From: a bacterium
GTDB taxonomy: Bacteria > Bacillota > Clostridia > Lachnospirales > Lachnospiraceae
DNA length: 64,000 nt
Direction: 5' to 3'
Assembly (NCBI GenBank): GCA_004562765.1
Contig: SFRL01000011.1
Coordinates: 10,917-74,916 of the forward strand
Numbering within the stretch: the stretch's first letter is position 1; each line of letters opens with the position of its first letter. The position numbers were made by a program, and so were the translations under genes. Below, one piece after another: positions 49,815-58,690 of the stretch. Under the pieces are notes generated by a model. It was given only the letters and a program-made list of their open reading frames with translations, was not told the DNA's origin and did no database searches.

Positions 49815-51068
49815 CTACAGCACGCGTCGTACAGCGAGAATCGTCCGATAAGTGGCATTTTGTGTCGCGATGCCCACCGCCGAGCTCTGTGCGCCTACGA
49901 TACGGCCTCCGCCGATGTAGATCGCCACATGTCCACTGTAGCAGATCAGGTCTCCGGGCTGTGCATTGCTGTAGCTGACTGCCCGTCCACAACTGCGCAG
50001 TGCGTAAGAACTGTGGGGTAGACTGATGCCGAAATGTCCGAAGACACTCATCACAAATCCGGAGCAGTCTGCTCCGTTTGTCAGACTGGTACCGCCCCAC
50101 ACATACGGATTACCTATAAACTGCATCGCATAATCCACAACAGCCTGTCCGCTGATATTTGTCTGATAGGCAGGATTTGCACCGCCGTCATCCGTGCCGC
50201 CGGAGCTGCTGTCCGAACCGCCGCCCTGCTGTTGCTGCTGTTGTTGTGCGGCTTCCTGTCTGCGGCGCTCTTCTTCCTCCTGACGCCTGCGTTCCTCTTC
50301 CCGGCGTCTGCGTTCTTCCTCCTCTGCGGCGATACGCGCCTGCTCTGCAACGATGATATCGTTCTGCTCCTGTATCGTTTGCTTATACTGTGCTGCCAGT
50401 GCTTCCGCCTGCGCGAGCTTTGTGTCGAAATCATCCATGGTCGCACGCTTTTTCGTCAGCATGTTCTGCAATTCCTCGGACTGATGCTCCTGATTCTCTT
50501 TCAGTGCCAGCATATCCTGCTGCTCCTGCTCCAGAGTTTCCTTGAGCTCCGCCACCTGCGTGATCGTATCCTGATACTCGTTCAGCATTGTGCGGTCATA
50601 GTCGTAGATCTGATTAAAGTATTCCACGCGGTTCAAAAAGTCCGCCATGCTGCCGGCTCCGAGCAGTGATTCGATCAGTGCGTTGTCACCCCGTTCATAC
50701 ATAAAACGGATCCGTTTTTTCATGCTCTCGTACTGCTTTTCCGCTGTCTCCTCCGCCTCTGCCAGATCGGCTGTCGCCTGATCGATATCCGCTTCCTTCT
50801 GGGTGATCTCGTCTTTTAACACCTCAATATCCAGAAGCAGCGCAACCAGTTCCGAGTCAAGGGAATCGATCTCCTGCTGCAGTGAATTCTGTTTTTTTTC
50901 TATATCTGAAATCTGGCTTTTGGTCTGATCAAGCTGCTGGTTTGCCTCGTTGATCTTGTCCTTCGCGTCCTGGATCGCGGATGCACCGGTGCTCTGAGCC
51001 ATTCCGCCTGCCAGTGCCACGACAAGGGCCGCTGCCAGGATGCGTTTTCCGTTTCTCTGTCGTATCAT
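49815..51068 (-). CDS. Secreted NlpC/P60 (C40) peptidoglycan hydrolase with coiled coil
   Basis: This 417-residue protein has a signal peptide (cut near residue 26-30), a long PcsB/CwlO-type coiled coil (about 30-265) ending in an Arg/Glu/Gln-rich stretch, a Gln/Gly/Ser linker, and a C-terminal C40 domain. Its catalytic Cys is in NGADCSGFVMSVFG, the His in YSGHVAIYIGGG, and the third polar residue follows in GAQSS. It cleaves stem peptides in peptidoglycan; the coiled coil usually keeps it inactive until activated, for example by FtsEX. AGGAGG precedes the ATG. Confidence 0.93.
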   Translation of the reverse strand: MIRQRNGKRILAAALVVALAGGMAQSTGASAIQDAKDKINEANQQLDQTKSQISDIEKKQNSLQQEIDSLDSELVALLLDIEVLKDEITQKEADIDQATADLAEAEETAEKQYESMKKRIRFMYERGDNALIESLLGAGSMADFLNRVEYFNQIYDYDRTMLNEYQDTITQVAELKETLEQEQQDMLALKENQEHQSEELQNMLTKKRATMDDFDTKLAQAEALAAQYKQTIQEQNDIIVAEQARIAAEEEERRRREEERRRQEEEERRRQEAAQQQQQQQGGGSDSSSGGTDDGGANPAYQTNISGQAVVDYAMQFIGNPYVWGGTSLTNGADCSGFVMSVFGHFGISLPHSSYALRSCGRAVSYSNAQPGDLICYSGHVAIYIGGGRIVGAQSSAVGIATQNATYRTILAVRRVL

Positions 51069-51159
51069 ATTTCCTCCTGGATCATATTCTCACGACCTCA
51101 GCAGTAGATGCTTCGGTCTGTTTTGAACAATTATAGCTTATCTACTTCAGTACCTTCAC

Positions 51160-51190
51160 TGTATGCGGAGAAACAAATTCTCCGCATACA
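51160..51190 (-). terminator. Perfect hairpin after the SipL-like gene
   Basis: A 13-bp perfect stem (TGTATGCGGAGAA with its complement, 51160-51172 and 51178-51190) with a 5-base loop, 30 bases after the stop codon. There is no T run after it on the minus strand, so it may be an RNA-stabilising structure instead of an intrinsic terminator. Confidence 0.5.
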
Positions 51191-51220
51191 TATTTAGTAT
51201 AACACTCCCATGCATGGATT

Positions 51221-52810
51221 TCAACTGATGGTCTTCACGATCATGAGCTTATCCTTCGGATGAACAGTCTCATCTGTCAGCCCGTTTTGCTCCATGAGCT
51301 GGCGCATCGTCACACGGTGTGCCTTGGCGATATCCCACAGTTTTTCGCCGTTTTTCACGATGTAACCGATCATACCCGGCTGCGTCCGGAGCTGTTTCTC
51401 ATCCACTTCAGACACCTCGATTTTTTCCACATTTTTCACATTCTGATTCTCAAAAATGATCACGCAGAGACGAATCTGGGCCTTGCATTCCACCTGACTC
51501 TGATCGATCAGCGCCGTCGTCAGTTGATCAATGCCCGCCTCCAGCTCATAGCTGATGTCCGCACCGTCAGGGCGCAGCCCCGGCACCTCCACCATTTCCG
51601 AAAAAGGAAGTGTCTCATCCACTGTCATAAGCGGCATCTCATCGTTGGCGGCGATATAGAGCAGCTTCATTTTCAGTATTCCCGACACTTCCAGTCTGCC
51701 GTCGGCGGGTGTCACCTCCTCCACCTGCACATTTCCCACACAAGAACAGATCTGCAGCACCTGCGCGGCAGTGTCCAGTGTCATGCGCTCGTTCAGCCGG
51801 AACCGGGAGTCATTTTTTATGAGCAGTCTCTGCAGATTCACGTCTTCTCTGGTACAGTTCAGATCCCGGTCCGTGGCATACGCATCCTGCAGCAGTGTCA
51901 GTGTCTGCTCCTGCCATAACGTATAGTCTACCTCCAGCACTGCCGTGAGCTGCAGCATACGCTCCTCGCCGTCAAAATCCTCTGCAGCTTCAAGCTCCCC
52001 GCTGAGCAGGCGCACACGCACCCATGAAAGCATCTGCGGATCCGCCTCCTCGGCATCTACCTGTGTCTGCAGCGGCACCGCCAGTTCCAGACACTGCAGT
52101 TGTTCCGACTCTCCTGTACCAAGATAAACCATATGTACAAACAGTTCGCCGTTCAGATCGATCTTTCCGTCCTCCAGCCGGCTCTCGATTCCGCGGGGCT
52201 GCAGGGAATACCACAAGATTTCCTGTATCCCGGGCTTGTTGGAAGGCAGCGACAGTTCCGTGCGAAAACGGCTTGTATCTTTTTTCTGTCCCAAAAGTTC
52301 TAACGCCTCGACTTCCTCCTTGCGCACCTGCACATGATCTCCCGTATCGCCGTTTAGGCCGGTCGCCAGTGCATGCACACACGGCTGCCTTAGCTGTAAC
52401 TGCAGGGTGATGAGTGAGCGGATCTCCAGCTTGCGGGAATTGATCAGTCCGATGGACAGGTCCTCGATCTCAGGGTCCACATAAACGGTGTCATACTCTC
52501 CCGCGCCCTCCATCCGCACGTTTTCCTGAAAGGGTATCTCTCCCTGCAGACGGCCGAAATAACCGTCCGCTCCGTTGCTGCGGTAAAGCACCTCAAAATG
52601 CAGCGCGCCCCGCAACCGCACAAGATCCGCTTCGACCTTGATCTCCTCCATGCGCACCTGCCCTTTGTCTTCAATGATTTTTAAAATGTCCGGCTTATAC
52701 TCCGCCAGATTGTAGTCATCGTCCAGTGTGATCTGTGTGACTGCTCTGCCCTTTTCGCAGATCACATGGATCTGACGGCGTTCACACTCCAGATATTCTC
52801 CTGATTCCAT
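51221..52810 (-). CDS. SipL-like spore coat morphogenetic protein (DUF3794 plus LysM)
   Basis: This protein has 529 residues from the ATG at 52810 (GGAGG 9 bases before it). Three DUF3794/SPOCS domains are indicated by repeated openings such as RMEEIKVEADLVRLRGALHFEVLYRS, EILWYSLQPRGIESRLEDGKIDLNGELFVHMVYLG and QVEEVTPADGRLEVSGILKMKLLYIA. A C-terminal LysM follows (YIVKNGEKLWDIAKAHRVTMRQLMEQNGL). This is the layout of Clostridioides SipL, which binds SpoIVA and encases the forespore with the coat. It implies that the organism sporulates or descends from sporeformers. No signal peptide is present, as expected for a mother-cell protein. Confidence 0.88.
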   Translation of the reverse strand: MESGEYLECERRQIHVICEKGRAVTQITLDDDYNLAEYKPDILKIIEDKGQVRMEEIKVEADLVRLRGALHFEVLYRSNGADGYFGRLQGEIPFQENVRMEGAGEYDTVYVDPEIEDLSIGLINSRKLEIRSLITLQLQLRQPCVHALATGLNGDTGDHVQVRKEEVEALELLGQKKDTSRFRTELSLPSNKPGIQEILWYSLQPRGIESRLEDGKIDLNGELFVHMVYLGTGESEQLQCLELAVPLQTQVDAEEADPQMLSWVRVRLLSGELEAAEDFDGEERMLQLTAVLEVDYTLWQEQTLTLLQDAYATDRDLNCTREDVNLQRLLIKNDSRFRLNERMTLDTAAQVLQICSCVGNVQVEEVTPADGRLEVSGILKMKLLYIAANDEMPLMTVDETLPFSEMVEVPGLRPDGADISYELEAGIDQLTTALIDQSQVECKAQIRLCVIIFENQNVKNVEKIEVSEVDEKQLRTQPGMIGYIVKNGEKLWDIAKAHRVTMRQLMEQNGLTDETVHPKDKLMIVKTIS

Positions 52811-52924
52811 ACAAAAAGACCTCCATTTTTGACTCACTTAACAATAAGTATTCAAAAATGAAGATCTTTATGCGAATCTTTACGATTCTTTTTTGCATAA
52901 GTGTGCAATGCCCTTCCAAAGCAA

Positions 52925-53167
52925 TCAGCACAATTTCATACGGATATCTCTGGTAATGATATCAGTGTAGGAAAAGGACAGAAGCTGCGGTGGATTGAGT
53001 CCATCGGTGCTGTCTACAAGAATGGTGAATACACTGGGGTAAGCGTTCTGAATGACGCCCTCCTGGATATCGACCTTGTTGCGTCCACGATCCAACTGAA
53101 TCACAACCTTGTTGCCACAACGCTGGTGCACGGATGCACGAACCTTGCTGATTTCAGATTGTTTCAT
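52925..53167 (-). CDS. veg: Veg family protein
   Basis: This 80-residue protein has SEISKVRASVHQRCGNKVVIQLDRGRNKVDIQEGVIQNAYPSVF in its first half, the Veg family pattern, and ends in FSYTDIITRDIRM. In Bacillus subtilis Veg affects biofilm formation and spore outgrowth by an unclear mechanism. The ribosome site is GGGAGG. Confidence 0.93.
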   Translation of the reverse strand: MKQSEISKVRASVHQRCGNKVVIQLDRGRNKVDIQEGVIQNAYPSVFTILVDSTDGLNPPQLLSFSYTDIITRDIRMKLC

Positions 53168-53248
53168 CCTTTTTCCTCCCTTATGCTGTTTTGAATTCTT
53201 TCGTTGCCATTATACCACAACATCTAGTGGGGTGTCAATCTCCAAAAA

Positions 53249-53725
53249 TCACTCAAACACAACATTTTGTTCACCACACAGCAGCTTCACCACTATATAT
53301 GGATATGCACTTGTGGTCTCATCGCCTGCGTTTTTGCCGCCTCCGACGAGCTGTGTATCAAACACGATACCATCTTCTGTGCAGTATAATTCAAGCACCT
53401 GTATACTGCTGCCGCCCGGCTGGGCACCATATCCCCTCACAATATAGAACGCCCCGTCATCTGCATAAGTCAGTTTCATCTCCCCGGTCTTTGCCGTCTC
53501 GATCCGGGTCATCAATTCCTCCGGGATATCCTCCTGTGCCACAATCGTGTATTCCGGTTCCGACAGTTTCTGGTGTCCTCCCTTTTCCACACTGCAACCC
53601 GCCAACAGGCATGCGCCAAGGACTGCGAGCAATCCTGCTTTTATACGAACTGCATGCTTTTTGCAGACTTTCCTCTTTCCGTTCTGCACGTTTTTTACCT
53701 TTGCTGATCTTCTTTCCTGTCTCAT
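53249..53725 (-). CDS. Lipoprotein with PrcB-like C-terminal domain
   Basis: This 158-residue protein has an unusually long basic N-terminus (1-27), then a hydrophobic segment and lipobox LLAGCSVE (Cys44). The C-terminal half (YIVRGYGAQPGGSSIQVLELYC ... SAYPYIVVKLLC) resembles the PrcB protease-complex domain, where a Gly-Gly turn precedes alternating strands. It probably sits on the outer membrane face. The long charged leader is odd for a lipoprotein; an internal start is possible but no better ribosome site is seen. Function unknown. Confidence 0.72.
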   Translation of the reverse strand: MRQERRSAKVKNVQNGKRKVCKKHAVRIKAGLLAVLGACLLAGCSVEKGGHQKLSEPEYTIVAQEDIPEELMTRIETAKTGEMKLTYADDGAFYIVRGYGAQPGGSSIQVLELYCTEDGIVFDTQLVGGGKNAGDETTSAYPYIVVKLLCGEQNVVFE

Positions 53726-53749
53726 AGCATCCTCCCTTAGATTCGCGTA

Positions 53750-53779
53750 TTGTCAGAATGGCTTCTTTTATGCTATACT
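53750..53779 (+). promoter_or_regulatory. Sigma-A promoter of the acyltransferase gene
   Basis: TTGTCA (53750-53755), an 18-base spacer and TATACT (53774-53779), 33 bases before the start codon. Confidence 0.6.
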
Positions 53780-53812
53780 TTTTGTATCTATGTATATGAA
53801 AGGTCTAATGCT

Positions 53813-54556
53813 ATGATTCGTACATTTTTTGTTGTATTATTTGTAATACTCTATCTGATTCTCGGGATCCCTGTCCTCGGTGTCTTCTGGCTGATCTCCA
53901 AAAATGAAAAATGGAAAGATGGCGCTGCGCTTGCGCAGCTTCGCCTCGTACAGTGGGCATTCCGGTGTATCTGCGCGATCTCAGGCGTAAAGCTTACCGT
54001 GATCGGCGAGGAGCAGGTGCCTGTCGATGAACCGGTGCTCTACATTGGGAATCACCGCAGCTATTTTGACATTGTGATCTCCTATGCACGCTGCCCGCGT
54101 CTGACCGGTTACATCGCGAAGGACAGCATGTTGAAGATCCCGCTGCTTTCCACATGGATGAAACGGCTCAACTGTCTGTTCATCAATCGTGAGGACATCA
54201 AGGAGAGTTTAAAGACGATCCTTGCAGGAATCGAAAATGTGAAAAACGGAATTTCCATGTGCATCTACCCGGAAGGCACCAGAGGCAAAGGTGTGGATGA
54301 GCTGGACATGCTCCCCTTCAAGGAGGGCAGCTTAAAGATCGCCGAGAAGACCGGCTGCAAGATCGTTCCGATGGCGATGACTGGATCTGCTGATATTTTT
54401 GAGAATCATGTTCCGTATATCCGAAAGTCGCGTGTCATCTTAGAGTATGGGGCGCCGATCGACATCACCCAGCTCTCCAAAGAGGACAAAAAGAAGCTCG
54501 GCTCCTATTGCCAGGCCGAGATCACGCGGATGCTGGAGCGACATCAAGAAATATAA
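53813..54556 (+). CDS. plsC: 1-acyl-sn-glycerol-3-phosphate acyltransferase (PlsC family)
   Basis: This protein has 247 residues from the ATG at 53813 (GAAAGG before it). An N-terminal membrane segment (about 4-24) is followed by the acyltransferase motifs: GNHRSYFDIVIS (HxxxxD, motif I), LFINREDIKESL (motif II), CIYPEGTRGKG (motif III) and VPMAMTGS (motif IV). It adds the second acyl chain to lysophosphatidic acid in phospholipid synthesis. It is a single-gene unit between its promoter and the structured region at 54580-54719. Confidence 0.94.
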   Translation: MIRTFFVVLFVILYLILGIPVLGVFWLISKNEKWKDGAALAQLRLVQWAFRCICAISGVKLTVIGEEQVPVDEPVLYIGNHRSYFDIVISYARCPRLTGYIAKDSMLKIPLLSTWMKRLNCLFINREDIKESLKTILAGIENVKNGISMCIYPEGTRGKGVDELDMLPFKEGSLKIAEKTGCKIVPMAMTGSADIFENHVPYIRKSRVILEYGAPIDITQLSKEDKKKLGSYCQAEITRMLERHQEI

Positions 54557-54579
54557 ATGAATAATAGAAACGGAAACAA

Positions 54580-54719
54580 AAAAGATAAGCGTATTCCGAT
54601 ACGATTTTGCCCGTCCGAGCCTGACGAGGGGGGAACGAGGTCTGGGATGACCTCGGATTTGACCCGACCGAAGCGGAGCGGAGAAAGGGCAATCGAGTAG
54701 CGGGGTACGCTTATCTTTT
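54580..54719. other. Large structured intergenic hairpin with two exclusive inner folds
   Basis: The 177-base gap between plsC and murF is almost all structure. A 14-bp stem (54580-54593 with 54706-54719) is extended by CCGATACGATT-GCCC (54596-54612) with GGGCAATCGAGTAGCGG (54687-54703). Inside, CGAGGTC/GACCTCG (54636-54642 with 54649-54655) competes with TCCGAG/CTCGGA (54614-54619 with 54652-54657). Both strands end in TTTT-type tails, so it can act as a bidirectional terminator. The size is far beyond what termination needs. Confidence 0.75.
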
Positions 54720-54734
54720 ATTATTTAGTATTTT

Positions 54735-56144
54735 TTACTCCGTCAATGCCTTTACGATTCGCGGATAATCCATGAAATGCGATGCCTTCACAAGGATCGT
54801 GTCCCCCGGCTGCGCAAATTCACATACGCGCCTGCACAGTGCATCCACATCGGTTCCGAAATAATCATACTGCGTGGTGAAATCCGGATATTCCTCCACA
54901 CCGCGCACCAGTTCCCGGGACAGTTCACCCGCCGCAAACAGCCAGGCGATGTGCTTTTCTGCCACATAAGCGCCCACTTCATAGTGTAGCTTTTTCTCAT
55001 CTGTTCCCAGTTCTCCCATATCACCAAGCACGGCTATGGTACGTCCCTCACCCTGCGTCAGCACATCAAGGGCAGCTTTCATGGACACCGGATTTGCATT
55101 GTAGCAGTCATCGATCACAAGGTAATCATGCGCCTCGATCAGGTTTGTACGACCGCCGATCGTGCGCGCAGCCTCAATACCTGTGCAGATCTCCTGCTCA
55201 GACAGACCCAGCGCCAGACCGACTGCTGCTGCCGCCATTGCATTGTATACGTTGTGTTCACCCGGGATCGTCACATGTACGCGATGTGTTTTCTCCGGAA
55301 GATGAAGATCAAAATCAATGCCTCGCAGCCCCTTGTTTTCAACTGCATCCGCAAAGATACTCTTTTTTTTGTAGGCTGCTCCCACAGGCAACGCCTCACC
55401 CATTCCGTAAAACACGGGTGCCTTGCCCTGTACGGCTGCCACCGTACACAGTTTGTCGTCATCTCCGTTCAGCACGACGGTCGCGTCGTCCCGCAGATAG
55501 TCGAACACTTCTGTTTTCGCCTTTAAAATGCCGTCTCTCGTTCCGAGATTTTCCAGATGACAGATGCCGATATTTGTGATCACAGATACTTTCGGACGCG
55601 CCACTGCTGCCAGCCGGCTCATCTCGCCAAAATCCGAGATACCCATCTCCAGCACTGCCACCTCATGCTCCTCACGCAGACCGAACACAGTCAGCGGCAG
55701 ACCGATCTCATTATTAAAATTGCCCGCCGTCTTATGTACACAGTATTTCTGTGACAGCACGGAGGCGATCATTTCCTTTGTGCTGGTCTTTCCGACACTT
55801 CCGGTAATACCGACGACCGGAATCGCAAGCTCATCCAGATAGAGCGCTGCGAGCTTTTTTAATGCCTCTTTGGACGATTCCACCAGCAGACATACGCCCG
55901 TTGCCTGCTCCGGCTCGCGCTCACACACAACTGCCAGCGCGCCCGCCTCAAACACCTGTGGGATAAAGTCATGTCCGTCCACACGCTCTCCGGGCAGTGC
56001 CACGAACACAAAATTTTCTTTCACCTGACGGCTGTCGGTCACGATGCCCGCCGCCGGTGTCTCATGTCTCTTTTGATCCATCGGCGCTCCGCACAGACGC
56101 GCATTACAAGCCTGTGCCATCCGCTCTAATGTCATGCCTTTCAT
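54735..56144 (-). CDS. murF: UDP-MurNAc-tripeptide D-alanyl-D-alanine ligase MurF
   Basis: This protein has 469 residues from the ATG at 56144, which overlaps the ddl stop (ATGA) and has GGAG before it. It has the Mur ligase N-terminal domain, the ATP loop VVGITGSVGKTSTKEMIASVL, the central NFNNEIGLPLTVFGL, VLEMGISDFGEMSRL, and the C-terminal VIDDCYNANPVSMKAAL. It joins D-Ala-D-Ala to the UDP-MurNAc-tripeptide, the last cytoplasmic peptide step. Coupling to ddl matches substrate flow. Confidence 0.97.
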   Translation of the reverse strand: MKGMTLERMAQACNARLCGAPMDQKRHETPAAGIVTDSRQVKENFVFVALPGERVDGHDFIPQVFEAGALAVVCEREPEQATGVCLLVESSKEALKKLAALYLDELAIPVVGITGSVGKTSTKEMIASVLSQKYCVHKTAGNFNNEIGLPLTVFGLREEHEVAVLEMGISDFGEMSRLAAVARPKVSVITNIGICHLENLGTRDGILKAKTEVFDYLRDDATVVLNGDDDKLCTVAAVQGKAPVFYGMGEALPVGAAYKKKSIFADAVENKGLRGIDFDLHLPEKTHRVHVTIPGEHNVYNAMAAAAVGLALGLSEQEICTGIEAARTIGGRTNLIEAHDYLVIDDCYNANPVSMKAALDVLTQGEGRTIAVLGDMGELGTDEKKLHYEVGAYVAEKHIAWLFAAGELSRELVRGVEEYPDFTTQYDYFGTDVDALCRRVCEFAQPGDTILVKASHFMDYPRIVKALTE

Positions 56145-57184
56145 GAACGCTTCTCCATTTTTTGTAAAGATATCTGTATCAACTGCTCGCACAGCTCATT
56201 ATAACCAACGCCGATCGCAGCAGCTTCCTGCGGGATCAGGCTGGTGGGTGTCATGCCGGGCAGCGTATTTGCTTCCAGACAGTACATACGGCCGTCATCA
56301 TCCATGAGAAAATCCATGCGGGAGTATGTATCCAGACCGATGACCTGTGCTGCCAGCTCCGCATAGCCCTGCATCTCCTTTGCCTGTATCTCCGGAATTT
56401 CGGCGGGACAGGTCTCAACCGTACTGCCTGCCTGATATTTGTTCTTATAGTCATAGAAGCCGCTGAGCGGCGCGATCTCTATGATCGGCAGTGCCTTTCC
56501 ATCGATCACGCAGATTGAAAATTCTCTTCCCTGGATATATTGCTCGACAACAACCTCATTCTCCCAGCGGAAAGCCTCCTCAAGCGCCTGCTCATACTCC
56601 TTCTGGTTGTTTACGATGGAAACGCCGATGCTGGATCCGCCGCAGCAGGGTTTCACCACGCACGGGAAACCGGGCTGTTTGCTGGTCTGTACACCTTTTT
56701 TTACGGAAAATCCACGCGGGACGGGAACACCGCCTGCTGCCAGCACCTTTTTTGCCAGCTCTTTGTTCATCGCGATTGCGCTGGAAAGATAATCCGAACC
56801 GGTATAGCGAATGCCAAACAGGTCAAAGGCCGCCTGTATCTTTCCGTTTTCTCCGTTTTCCCCATGCAGTGCCATAAAAACGATGTCTGCCATCTGGCAC
56901 AATGCGATGACATTGGGTCCAAAAAAGCAATCTGACTGATCCGCTCTGGATGCCTTTACTGCCGCCAGATCCGGTGCTGTCTCCGCGATTCCACTGACCG
57001 TTACGCTGACCTCCTCGCATTTTTCGAACCAGTGCGCGACGTCATCTCCCTCACGCCCCATAAACACATCCATCAGAATGACCTTGTGTCCGTTTTCACG
57101 CAGTGCCTCGCATACCTTACTTCCCGTCACCAGTGATACATCACGCTCCGGGCTTAATCCACCCGCTAAAACTACAATATTCAT
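56141..57184 (-). CDS. ddl: D-alanine-D-alanine ligase
   Basis: This 347-residue ATP-grasp protein opens NIVVLAGGLSPERDVSLVTG. The central motifs are VFMALHGENGENGKIQAAFDLFGIRYTGS, CVVKPCCGGSSIGVSIV, and the ATP/Mg site RMDFLMDDDGRMYCLEANTLPGMTPTSLIPQEA. The omega-loop region has DYKNKYQAGST (Tyr-Lys type), pointing to a D-Ala-D-Ala product and not D-lactate. It forms an operon with murF. AGGAG precedes the ATG. Confidence 0.96.
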   Translation of the reverse strand: MNIVVLAGGLSPERDVSLVTGSKVCEALRENGHKVILMDVFMGREGDDVAHWFEKCEEVSVTVSGIAETAPDLAAVKASRADQSDCFFGPNVIALCQMADIVFMALHGENGENGKIQAAFDLFGIRYTGSDYLSSAIAMNKELAKKVLAAGGVPVPRGFSVKKGVQTSKQPGFPCVVKPCCGGSSIGVSIVNNQKEYEQALEEAFRWENEVVVEQYIQGREFSICVIDGKALPIIEIAPLSGFYDYKNKYQAGSTVETCPAEIPEIQAKEMQGYAELAAQVIGLDTYSRMDFLMDDDGRMYCLEANTLPGMTPTSLIPQEAAAIGVGYNELCEQLIQISLQKMEKRS

Positions 57185-57376
57185 ATTTTTCTCCTATCTG
57201 CATTTGCGGCTTCTTCCTCATTTTCTGCCGCAACACATTTCCTTTTTTCTCACAGTATATGCTGTTTTTTCTTTCTCCATCCTACTCCTTTTAGCAATAG
57301 ATGACAAGTCCTTTTACGTGTCCCGGAAATTTTACATCTGTATCTCGTTTCTTTTCGCACCCACGCAGAGGCGGAG

Positions 57377-57559
57377 GCCCCAGCGTACCGGCGGAGAATT
57401 TGACAGATCGTTTGTGCGTTCGGGTACGCGCGGAGAAAAAACTCGCCCATCATAAACATGGCAACAGAGAAAAGCCGGTTTTGCTTTTACTCTGTGCCAC
57501 CCGCGTGAATTTACCGAGAAGCACAACCGATTGTCAAAACTCTGCCGGTACGCTAGGGC
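57377..57559 (+). repeat. Structured intergenic repeat, copy C
   Basis: This copy fills most of the 421-base gap between ddl and the HTH gene. The outer helix AGCGTACCGGCGGAG (57382-57396) pairs with CTCTGCCGGTACGCT (57540-57554) with one G-U pair. It continues through TTTGACA/TGTCAAA, GATCG/CGAT, TTGTGC/GCACAA, TCGG-T/ACCGA and ACGCG/CGCGT to the loop GGAGAAAA and the apical hairpin 57460-57498 (CAGAG/CTCTG, AAAAGC/GCTTTT). Relative to copies A and B these are compensatory changes. A further outer pairing 57347-57362 with 57556-57570 is possible. The rest of the gap shows nothing recognisable. Confidence 0.85.
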
Positions 57560-57605
57560 GCAAAGAAAACATGTAAATACAGCCATCATAGCACTCCCCC
57601 GGCGG

Positions 57606-58487
57606 TTACTGGATGTAAGACATCAGATAACTGTTCTTCAGCAGTTCCAGTTCTACCGGCCCGGCACTTTCCTCCCGCTCTGAGAGGATCTCGCGCAGCA
57701 GCCGCATCCGAGAATAAGCCTGTTGTGCATCAGTCGTTTCATGCAGTTCAGAAAGAATGTTGCTGAGGTTTCCGTAGAGACTGGGCAGCGGGATCAACAG
57801 GCCTGCGCTCAGACAACTGCTGATACCTGCATCGCAGAAAATGCGCGCAGGATAAACCAGACCGGCACTCAGCTTGACTGCCGCCAGATTGTTGCAGACC
57901 GCAGGCAGAAGATATCTGCCGATCTCTCCGTCAATGTGCCACTTTTTTAAATATGTATAGACACGCTCTAAAATGCGGTTTGCCGATTCAAAGCTCTCCA
58001 TATGATAAAACTGTACTGCAATACTGTTTAAAATATACAATTCCAGATAAGTATAGGTGCGACGCGCGGCACTCTCATCATACAGTTCCTCCAACGGCAT
58101 GGACATCACGAGAATCTTCATCAGATCGAGCAGCAGCACCGCGTGATCAGTTCCATCCTTCATCCGGTCGATCACAAGCACATAGTCATAAAATTGTTCC
58201 TCGAACAGTGATCCCCTTTTCCGGTCTTCTTTTGCCCGCTCCAGTACCCGCCCCCAGTTTTTCAGTTCTACCAATTCCTCCGTTTGGGCAAATCCAGTAA
58301 AAAAGCAGCCTGAATCCCTCAGCCTGCGAAGCAATGCTTCCGCCACACGTCCTGAAGGCATCTGACTGCCCTTTTCGATCTTAGCGATCGAGCTGACAGA
58401 ACAAATTCCCGCTGCCAGCTCTTCCTGTGTCATGTGCAACCGGTCTCGCAGTTCCCTGATCACATCGCCCAATCTGTAGTATACCAT
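57606..58487 (-). CDS. HTH (XRE/Rgg-PlcR-like) transcription regulator with TPR-like C-terminus
   Basis: This protein has 293 residues. The start at 58487 is placed by GGAGG 8 bases before; two upstream in-frame ATGs are too close or have no site. The N-terminal helix-turn-helix (RLGDVIRELRDRLHMTQEELAAGICSVSSIAKIEKGSQMPS) is followed by about 220 residues of helical repeats with FYHMESFESANRILERVYTYLKK and NNLAAVKLSAGLVYPA. This is the layout of peptide-sensing Rgg/PlcR-type regulators. No peptide pheromone gene is visible nearby. Its target is unknown. TATACT at 58525-58530 could be its -10 box. Confidence 0.85.
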   Translation of the reverse strand: MVYYRLGDVIRELRDRLHMTQEELAAGICSVSSIAKIEKGSQMPSGRVAEALLRRLRDSGCFFTGFAQTEELVELKNWGRVLERAKEDRKRGSLFEEQFYDYVLVIDRMKDGTDHAVLLLDLMKILVMSMPLEELYDESAARRTYTYLELYILNSIAVQFYHMESFESANRILERVYTYLKKWHIDGEIGRYLLPAVCNNLAAVKLSAGLVYPARIFCDAGISSCLSAGLLIPLPSLYGNLSNILSELHETTDAQQAYSRMRLLREILSEREESAGPVELELLKNSYLMSYIQ

Positions 58488-58690
58488 TCTCATATCCTCC
58501 CCATAGATGTCATGTAATGTAAACAGTATACGCACCACCTATGAGGAGGACCATTTCAATTCGTGAAAATTTTTTTAGCGTTTTTTGACAATATTTTCAA
58601 GATGAAAACATTTTAATTTTCGACTGTTCTCGACAAAATTATGTGAACTGCATTCTGACCCCATAACTTCACCGTCCCCGTCGTCAATAT

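Noticed and set aside
57301..57576. 91-codon plus-strand frame in the ddl-HTH gap
   Set aside because: It runs through copy C of the structured repeat, has no ribosome site and no protein-like composition.
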